A stretch of 64,000 nt of DNA from NCBI RefSeq assembly GCF_013368755.1, contig NC_049561.1:1302001-1366000 (forward strand). The letters run 5' to 3'. The stretch is from Talaromyces rugulosus. Lineage: Eukaryota > Ascomycota > Eurotiomycetes > Eurotiales > Trichocomaceae. The position numbers and the translations under genes were made by a program. The notes under the pieces are model-generated. The model was not told the origin of the DNA. It did not search any database and saw only the letters and a list, made by a program, of their open reading frames with translations. Positions 56,893-64,000 of the stretch are shown here, piece by piece; position 1 is the first letter of the stretch; each line of letters starts with the position of its first letter.

Positions 56893-59278
56893 ATGTTGAT
56901 TTCCGGTTATAAATTTCTCAAAAAAAAATATGACTTGAAATACAAGCGTATCTCTGTTCAAGAGACAGCCGAAACATCATGTCCTCATCGACAACAAGCA
57001 TCTGCCACATCCCCAGAAACTGCCGATTCCGCCGCCAAAGAGACCGTCGTCGTCGCCAATGCCAACGAGATTTGCCCAATATGCAAGCAGGAGGAACACG
57101 ACGCCACCGTCTACCGATGGAAGCTGATCGGTGGCCTGTTGCTGCCATATACCCTAGCCTCGTTGGATTTGACTATTGTGGCGTCTTCGTTGCCGTTTAT
57201 TGCCTCGTATTTCGGTGCGCCCTTTAACTCCGCCCCTAACTCCTCTTGTGTGTGTGAGAGAGGCTTATTACTGACAAAAAAAAAATTTACTAGATAAATT
57301 CGACCAGCTCAACTGGATCGTCACTGCATATACCTTGACCTCAACCGCGTTCATACCGACATTCGGCCAAATAGCGGATATCTTTGGGCGGCATGCGGCT
57401 CTGCAGCTGTCCATGGGCTTTATGCTCGTTGGTAGTACGCTGGCTGCGGCCGCGCAGTCCTGGGGTATGCTGCTTCTAGGCCGTGCTCTGCAGGGTACAA
57501 GTGCTGCGGGGATCATGAGTATTATCATGATTGTGCTTGCGGATAAGGTTTCGCTGAAGGAGAATGCGAAGAATAGTACTATTTTTACAATGGTGTCTAG
57601 CATTGGTTATTCGGTGGGGCCGGTTATTGGAGGGTAAGTGTTTTTTTTTTCTCTTCTCTCTTTCTTTTCTGGAAAGTCTTCATACTGATGGTGAATATAG
57701 TTACTTGACAAATGTGAGATGGTGCTCGTTGATAGATGGTCCAGTTCAATTACTCACAAAAATCAGGCTAATTGGAGATATGTGTTTGTCGTCTCCATTC
57801 CGGTAAGCGCTGCTCGTTTTTTTATTTTATTTTACTCGTACTAGCTACTGACAGTCTCTAAGATCGCCTTTCTTTCGCACTTCACCATCTACTTCCTCCT
57901 CTACAAGGAACTCTTACCGGGTACGCATTTTCGCAAGGGATCCAGATGGTCATCCATCCTACCGGGTCTAGCCACCTTGGATATTGGCGGAACACTGCTA
58001 TTCATTTTCGGCGTGGGTCTCATCATCCTCGGCACCGCTTGGGGCGGGTCGACTTACCCTTGGGCATCGGCCCAGGTGTTGGCACCTATCGTCGTTGGAA
58101 GCATTTGTTTCGCATCCTTTTTTGCGTACGAGTACCTGCTTGAGCCAGGTCAACTGCTGGCTAGGGCTTTTCCGCGGCAGGTACCTATGATACCCTACAG
58201 TCTGTTTTCGAGACTGGATACGTTGCTCATTGCCATCCTTGATTTTGCGAGTGGTGCTGGTGAGTTTTCTTTCTTTTCGGTCTCAAGCAATCTATTCTGA
58301 TAGCTTCCAGCCATGTATGCCGTTTTCTACTACATCGGGGTATACTTTACCCTAGTTGAAGCCTACCCATCATCCAAAGCGGGTGTACAACTGCTATACT
58401 ACATCCCAGGCCTTGGAGGTAAGCATCTTTCAACCCCACCAAACCTAGGCTCATAACAAGGGAAACCTAAACTTTGTATTAGTTGGCGTATATATGGCCA
58501 TTTTAATGTGCAACGTCTGGCCCGCGCAGACGTTTTTGCCTTTAACCCTGGGCACAATCGAAGAAACCATTGGCCTCGCCATGCTCGCCTGGGCCATTTC
58601 AACCCGCAACACGAGCCTTGTAAATGGTATGATGGTCCTCGCCGGAGCGGGCACGGGCTCTCGCTTCATGCCCTCGAGTCTGCACATTGCTGGGGTCTGG
58701 CCCGAGAAGATTGCGCCGGCCATGTCGCTGATGAGGTTTGCGCAGCCGTTTGGAGGGACCCTTGCACTGACTATTATGGGTGCCGTGTTTAATAACAAGT
58801 GGTCTGGCAGCTCAGCCCTGTCTAACAGCAGCAGCAGTGCTGCTTCTTCTTTTGATCCTCATAGTACGGATAGCCTGGATAGCGTCTCGGCGCTGCCGCA
58901 GAACGTGCAAGATATTGTGCGCAACGTTGGGAAAGACGCTATTATGTGGGCTTTTATCGCTATCCTTCCAATTCTGGGAATAAGTCTGGTGACTGGCTTG
59001 TTTCTGGGGAATGTCTGGATTAAACCCAGCAAGGAGAGTAAAAAGGACGCAGAGAATGGCGAGCGTGAAGCTGGTACGAGTGAGGTTATCTACGTGCCGT
59101 ATCTGTATGCACTGTTCAAGGTGAGCTTTTTGTCTCTGATTTTTCCCCCTTCTGTCATACTAACTTCTTTCCTTAGGGAAATGTTAATTCATTCAAACGT
59201 CTTTCAAAGCCACTGTCCGAGCAGGAGAAGATGCAGCAAGCTGGAGAGCAGAGAGATGTCGAGCTGCGTGGACTGTAG
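56893..59278 (+). CDS. DHA2-family MFS transporter (14 TM, multidrug type)
   Basis: Eight exons: 56893-57214, 57294-57633, 57701-57713 (13 nt), 57767-57802, 57863-58259, 58311-58418, 58483-59120, 59177-59278; 651 residues. After an ~80-residue soluble N terminus with a C-P-I-C motif come about 14 helices with drug:H+ antiporter motifs: LGGxx-type start S-L-D-L-T-I-V-A-S-S-L-P-F-I-A, W-I-V-T-A-Y-T-L-T-S-T-A-F-I-P, G-R-A-L-Q-G-T-S-A-A-G-I-M-S, SSIGYSVGPVIGGYLTNANWRYVFVVSIP (motif C and the conserved 'W-R-(W/Y)-V-F' loop), and a cytosolic basic tail. The microexon and the 36-nt exon are needed to rebuild the G-G-x-L-x-x-x-x-x-W-R-x-V-F motif. Substrate is unknown. The first ATG (MLISGYKF) is uncertain; an upstream exon is possible. 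Confidence 0.83.
57701..57713 (+). other. 13-nt microexon of the DHA2 transporter
   Basis: TTACTTGACAAAT, flanked by introns 57634-57700 and 57714-57766, with AG before and GT after. It supplies Y-L-T-N between GG and ANWRYVF and restores phase on both sides (phase 2 in, phase 0 out). Confidence 0.75.
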
Positions 59279-59611
59279 GATGGTTTTCTTTTTTTTGTGT
59301 AGTTAGGAGTTACTTATATCTATGTTTTATTAATTTGTATTTGGCTTTTATAATATATAAAAACAAGCATGTTGTACACGAATAAATCTGGGACTAGAAA
59401 ATATGAAAATATCAGAAGGTATTGTATGACCATATTCAAATATCAAGCAATTCCTACCAGTCATTAGACGGGATATAGAACGTACCTATCAATAACTCGC
59501 TAAAACAGATATCCTTTGTTAAAAAATCATGATTTATTATTCCCACACACATGTACTTTTGAAAGACTCTGCACCTCTATACAAAATCCTCCTCCTTAAA
59601 AAAAAACCCCC
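59279..59611. other. Convergent 3' spacer DHA2/EMC6
   Basis: About 330 bp, A/T-rich 3' flanks of two converging genes, no gene seen. Confidence 0.55.
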
Positions 59612-60122
59612 CTACCTCAACACACCTCCTACACCAGCCCATCCCAAAACAAACCCACTCAAAGCCTCCGACATGACCCCACCACCCAGCAAAACATCTC
59701 TCCAGGCACCCTTTCTCTCAATTGATTTCCCCTTTCCTTTCCCGTTCCCTTTTCCTCCAATTTTCCCTGTCGCATCAATCCCTTCAACCTCGCCACCGCT
59801 TGAACCTGGAAAAAATGCACCGGCTGTAGAACCCGATGGTTTAATAACAAGAACTTGAACGAGTGCAGAAACGAGCAAAGTGCCGAGGAAGTAAAACGCA
59901 AAGCCGTATGCGGATTGGAGTCCGAGAATGCCGGCGGAGATGCCGAGGAGGAAGGATGTTAGGGAGCGGAGCTGGGAGAGGACCTTTTATGAGATCATTA
60001 GCATAAATAGTTCATACAGTGGAAGCCGGTTTAAAGGATAGGCTTACTCGGGCGTTGTGTTGGACAGACTCGGGGACAAGAGGGTGGATGAGAAGCGAGA
60101 GCTCTTGTTGTGTTGGCGGCAT
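59612..60122 (-). CDS. emc6: ER membrane protein complex subunit 6
   Basis: Exons 60122-60048 and 59983-59612 give 148 residues. N-terminal H-P-L-V-P-E-S-V-Q-H-N-A-R then VLSQLRSLTSFLLGISAGILGLQSAYGFAFYFLG and a second hydrophobic helix LLVSALVQVLVI are the EMC6 fold; a third hydrophobic segment, ALSGFVLGWAGVGGVL, ends the protein. EMC inserts tail-anchored and multi-pass proteins into the ER. Between helices 2 and 3 there is a ~35-residue Gly/Lys-rich insert (SGGEVEGIDATGKIGGKGNG then KGKGKSIERKG), longer than in animal EMC6; Eurotiomycete orthologues also have a longer loop as far as I recall. Confidence 0.9.
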
Positions 60123-60780
60123 TGTGCTGAATTCCCTTTTTGGGTTGTCCCTTTGCGATAAAGTGTTCGAGCAATCACTGAAAAGAGATCCCGGTTCAGA
60201 TTGGGGGCATTAACGTAATAGTTGCTCAAGAGTCAGGACGTGAGGTTATCGCGGAGCTGTCGATTGTCTAAGCAAGTCTCGTGTGGAGCGCCAAGATCCT
60301 ACCCGCCAATCACCGTCAATTTACGTTACTATGGTCTTGAGTAACTACGCACAATGTAGTTAATTCTTAAGTATTAGTTCGTCCTATCTACGTAATAACT
60401 AACCAAACAAACATATCACACGGCATCAAAATTACATGTGGTTCATATTGCGATCAAATGATCATACCCCGAGCGATCTCATGTACCTCCAGTACCCCCC
60501 AGATCTCGAATCGAAACGCGGCCGGCCTCGTAGAAGTCGTCTTATATCATCAAGTACAGGCAATTCAAAATAGATACATATCAATGTGTCTGGCTCATGG
60601 AACGCGGGAAAAAAAAAAGGATATGACAGGGACTTCATGGCGGTCCCGATTTGCAAATGTGGGATTATGCATTTCCAAAAAAAAATTAACGCGCGCAAGA
60701 GGCATTTTTCTCATGGCTTTTAGTGTAAAAACTTAGATATCGTTTCCAAGTGCGAAAATAAACACTTTGATGCCGGTTCA
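60123..60780. other. Spacer EMC6 to Vts1
   Basis: About 660 bp between tandem minus-strand genes: EMC6 promoter on the left and Vts1 3' flank on the right. No gene or repeat was recognised. Confidence 0.5.
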
Positions 60781-62738
60781 CTAAGAAATTTCAAGCTTGC
60801 CTTCGGCCCTGGCTTCTTTGACTTGTTCAAAAACCTAACCATATTGTCAGTAAGGGGAGTCTAACTTCAATTCAGATTCATCTCACCTTGAGCATCTTGT
60901 TCCGAGCACCAAGAGCGTTGACTCCGCGGTCCTCTAGACCCTTGTCATCTAGTTCAACCAAGTCACTCCACTTCAGATCTTTCAGATTGTCCGTGTACTT
61001 GTGAAGCCTCAGGGATCGTAGCCAAGCAGGGATATCCTTGAGTAGAGTCGGGTCGGTTGGGTCCTCAGGGGGCTTGGAGCTACCGCGTCGCCCACGGGGC
61101 GAGCGCCCACGCTGTACCTCCGAGTGGTCGGAGAGATAGCCTTCATGGGATCCGACCCCAAATTGACTCATACCAAGGTTGCCTAGGCCGTTACCCAAAA
61201 GACCGCTAGTAGGGTCATACGCTGCCAAGAACCCGTTGTTCTGTGGCGCTGTGAATCCGACTTGGCCAAGAGGCCCTTGCAACGTGATACCTGGAGAGTT
61301 GGGGCGGGAACGACCAGCCGATAGTGCAGCTTGCTGTTGGGCCTGGAGCGCGGCAATTTGCTGTGCATTCAAGACCTGGCCGGCATCGTTGACCATGACT
61401 AAATTAGCACCAGGGATGCTAGGTCCAAGACCAGGAGACAAATGGCCAGCATTCGAATTCTTTCCATGTCCATCGTTGGACCGGGCACGACGATACTTGC
61501 GAGCATCATCCAGTGCAATACGATTGTTCACCGTGGACAGAGCAGCCAGTTTCATTGCAGTGGCGTTGGCCACCATATCGGCTTGGGCCCCCCCTGACTG
61601 CTGTGTGTTAAAAGTAGGTGCCATAGGGGTGTTGGTCATTGAAGCCCAGCTGGAGTTGCCAAGATTGTATGGCGACAAAAGTGGGGGTTCGTGGTGAGAT
61701 GTCTCTGGGGCAGTAATGGTCGTGTTTTGTACATTTCCGGGGCGTGGAGAACGGAGAGGCTGACTGAATTGACCCATAGGCGCCTGTTGAGGCTGGCCGG
61801 AGGATGACTTTGGCCGAGCGATGGGCGGCTGTGGCTCCGGAGCACGCTGTGCCCACGGAGACGATGGTGGCTGATTCAGAGAGTTCTTGGAGTCGGGGGC
61901 AGAGATAGTTGGGGCAACAAGAGAGGATCGGTCACCGCCGAAAACAGCGCTGTTCCGGTTCGAAGTGGGAGCATTACCAGTCTGTTGGGTAAATTCGGCC
62001 TTTTTCTTGGCGATGGCCGCCGCTGCGTCAGGAAACATGGCATTGATGGTAGACGGGTCGAGGGCAGAGTTTCGTTTAGCGCCGGGCGATGGGGGAGGAC
62101 GCCCGATAGAGTTACGCGAGCCTTCCATGGTCAATTTGGACATGGCATCGCTCAAGCGGTTGGACATTGGATCTAACTCTGTCAGGGCTGAGCAAAACCA
62201 TGGCATTACGGTAATATTAAGTTGAAAACTTACCTTTCTCCCCGAAGTTTGCCGGGGAAAGTACCCCCGACATCGGGTGACTTTTTGCCATCTGCTGCAA
62301 GACTTGAATGAAGAAGCGAATCTGGACCTGTGTGGTCTGCTGGAGGAGCGCATACAATGCGGCAGTGCGTTCTGCCTCACTCAGCACGCGGAACCACTGC
62401 TCGATAGCACTCAGTTCGTCTTTGAAGTCCTGGTCGAGGGTGGCTGCAGCCATCTCCTCCAGAGTTGTCTCATACTGATCAATATCAGCGATCCACTGCT
62501 GGGCGGCCTGGTCCAGAGCATCATCCATGTTGCCTTGACCTTGCGGTTGCTGGTTGAAAAAGACCTCGGACGACGGACGGATATTCCGGGAAGAAAGAGG
62601 GCTCGGAAAGCCGGACATGTCGGCAGAAGCCCGCAGCTGATGAGAACCTCCCAAGTTGCGAGCTGACGACGGGGGTCGCAAAGTCGACTTGGAAGCCTCT
62701 GGCGTGCTGTTCCTGTTGCCGATGATATGGCTGGCCAT
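60781..62738 (-). CDS. vts1: SAM-domain RNA-binding protein Vts1 (Smaug family)
   Basis: Exons 62738-62234, 62172-60887 and 60834-60781 give 614 residues. The N terminus is disordered (residues 1-70), followed by a helical conserved region ([20 protein letters not shown] through [20 protein letters not shown]). A long Pro/Ser/Gln-rich linker leads to the C-terminal SAM domain: [50 protein letters not shown], completed after splicing by [17 protein letters not shown]. The SAM domain binds a CNGG hairpin loop (Smaug recognition element) and recruits CCR4-NOT for deadenylation. The Caf120 gene elsewhere in the window belongs to the same pathway, though not as a cluster. The last exon has 54 nt. 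Confidence 0.95.
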
Positions 62739-63815
62739 CTTGATAAACGGGATACGGCGGTGTGCGTAGGCGATTCGGAGTCAAAAACCTAGAGCAGAAA
62801 AAAAAAAAGTAAATTAAATAGGATACCGAGAAAATCCTGCAGTGCCTGCTGACTTCACGGTTTCTGATGAGATGGTATTAGGTCGATGGTGGTTGAGCTG
62901 AGACAGTCTCCAAATGCCGCGTCTCACTTTTTCTCTTTTTTTTTTCCTTCCTTTTTTTTCTTTTTTTAAGCTTTCCCGGTTTTTTCGTTGGGCGGTGGGA
63001 AACGCTTCAGGTAAACACGACGACGACTGTCCCTTGGGCACAGACACGTAGAATGCAAGTGTGTGGCGTGTGAGTACAGGCCAGACCAGCGGCTGCACAA
63101 ATTATTTGGCGGCACGAGGGGAAACCGGGACAGGCAGTCCGAGGTCGAGGCACGGGGCAGTCAGCGACGAAGCGATCGGAGCCGGGCGAGCGAGCGCGTG
63201 TGTCAAACACACTAGGGGAGGCGAACAATAGAAGAGGCCAAAAAGAGAGAAAAGAAACAGATAAAGGCAGCGAAACAGGGGGGAGGAGAGAGGAAGAGGG
63301 AGACGACGGAGGAGGAGGATTGCAGAAAAGAAAGAGCAGGGAGCAGGGCCGAGACGCGGAGGGGAAGGAGCAGCAAAGAGAACTAGCGACGCTTAGGGGG
63401 TCTCGACCTCCAGTCGCTTTATCGCTGGTGCTTATTTTTGCTGATTGGGCTGGGGAAGCGATGCCCGTGGGCGCCAGTTCTCTCAGGCAGCCAAGGCAGT
63501 AATCACGGGGCCTGGGCCCGCTGGGTTTAACTAGCTGCAATCGGCGCTAGTCCCGCCTTCTTTTTCAAGCGCTCTTGCATACGCCGTGCACTGTCGATAA
63601 TGCGCTTCTTTTGAGCTGTTGCATCTCTGTGGCGTGTCTGACGTATGCGCAGCTGGTATCTGACCACTCTGCGCTGGCCATGAGAGTCCGTTGGATGCCC
63701 GTTTAGAGACTTCCATGTGAAGCTATCCAGCATTGTGGCATGCGATACCGGCAGGCTAGACAACCACCCTGTTTATCGATTGATATTTATCAATTAATTG
63801 CGACCTTGCGGAGCC
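62739..63815. promoter_or_regulatory. Divergent spacer Vts1 / unidentified gene, purine-rich tract
   Basis: About 1.08 kb. From ~63222 to ~63370 the plus strand is an almost uninterrupted polypurine tract (AGGAAGAGGGAGACGACGGA-like words), i.e. a polypyrimidine leader in the sense of Vts1. Poly-T/C runs at 62930-62970 are also in the Vts1 upstream region. A 78-residue basic ORF on the minus strand (63527-63763) is listed separately. Confidence 0.45.
63527..63763 (-). CDS. Possible small basic ORF, unsupported
   Basis: A 78-residue frame (or 68 residues from the inner ATG at 63733) with a basic charged C-terminal half (RRVVRYQLRIRQTRHRD..KKRIIDSARRMQERLKKK). The composition is compatible with a small RNA- or DNA-binding protein, but it lies in a promoter region between two outward-facing genes, has no recognisable domain and could be chance. 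No intron signals were noted. Confidence 0.25.
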   Translation of the reverse strand: MSSLPVSHATMLDSFTWKSLNGHPTDSHGQRRVVRYQLRIRQTRHRDATAQKKRIIDSARRMQERLKKKAGLAPIAAS

Positions 63816-64000
63816 ATGGAGCACCACGAATACTCGGACGACGTTCCGATGGAGAACGTGCAATATCAATGGTCCGGAGAGCCGAGTCTGGCCGGGCAGC
63901 CGCAAGATATAGACATGGCCATTGACCCCCGACTGTACGGTGATGCCTTTATGCCATGGGGCCCAGAGTCTTCCCAACATGCTCCCGGTAATGGGAGTGT
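63816..64000 (+). CDS. N terminus of an unidentified gene, cut by the window end
   Basis: ATG at 63816 in the context GAGCCATGG opens a frame to the window end (61 residues): MEHHEYSDDVPMENVQYQWS, then acidic sequence containing I-D-P-R-L-Y-G-D and P-W-G-P-E-S-S-Q. It is acidic and disordered, as at the N terminus of many fungal chromatin or transcription proteins. I cannot name it. An intron may start before the window ends. Confidence 0.5.
   Translation, partial: MEHHEYSDDVPMENVQYQWSGEPSLAGQPQDIDMAIDPRLYGDAFMPWGPESSQHAPGNGS

Noticed and set aside
53673..59278. Sulfate permease plus DHA2 exporter as part of a secondary metabolite cluster
   Set aside because: No backbone synthase, tailoring enzyme or pathway regulator nearby; neighbours are housekeeping genes.

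Overview
The window is nuclear DNA of a filamentous ascomycete, most likely of the class Eurotiomycetes (Aspergillus/Penicillium/Talaromyces relatives). Genes are dense and lie on both strands. Most are split by short introns of about 50-70 nt with GT..AG borders and CTAAC/CTGAC-like branch sites, and the recognisable proteins (GpgA-type G gamma, Caf120, QutD-type quinate permease, SutB-type sulfate permease, Vts1, a PNP/NACHT-type protein) have the architecture of mould orthologues. No rRNA, intact tRNA, CRISPR, operon or transposon with a coding sequence was seen. I reassembled about 27 protein genes by joining exons by eye; two of them are cut by the window edges.

Layout. 0-15.5 kb: tail of a fungal transcription factor, G gamma subunit, eIF3a, an uncharacterised 428-residue protein, the NatB catalytic subunit, a monocarboxylate-type MFS transporter, and a divergent RPB6/TFIIIA pair that ties RNA polymerase subunits to the 5S rRNA factor. 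15.5-26 kb: a spacer with a decayed tRNA-Glu-like copy, the CCR4-NOT-associated PH protein Caf120, a secreted alpha/beta hydrolase and a fungal rhodopsin-like 7TM protein. 26-40 kb is a housekeeping block: Erv46 (ER-Golgi cargo), Mex67 (mRNA export), Vps53 (GARP tethering), ribosomal P0, Trm82 (tRNA m7G), uroporphyrinogen decarboxylase and cytosine deaminase.

40-48.6 kb is the accessory part. A purine-nucleoside-phosphorylase-headed NLR-like gene has kept the first and last pieces of its NACHT module but lost the ATPase core between them, and continues into about 650 residues I cannot assign; its reading frame changes near 42.8-42.96 kb, by an intron or a frameshift. Next to it a quinate-permease-like gene and a Gfo/Idh/MocA oxidoreductase lie tail to tail, each with an upstream palindromic element resembling the quinate activator site.

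48.6-64 kb: Ydj1-type DnaJ chaperone, a long low-complexity spacer, a SLC26 sulfate permease, a DHA2 multidrug-type transporter with a 13-nt microexon, EMC6, Vts1 and the start of an unidentified gene.

The strongest candidates for something undescribed are the core-deleted PNP-NACHT protein with its unassigned C-terminal region and the small quinate-like transport/oxidoreductase pair. Several technical features matter for annotation: four stop-free introns whose length is a multiple of three, one GC-AG intron and one microexon.
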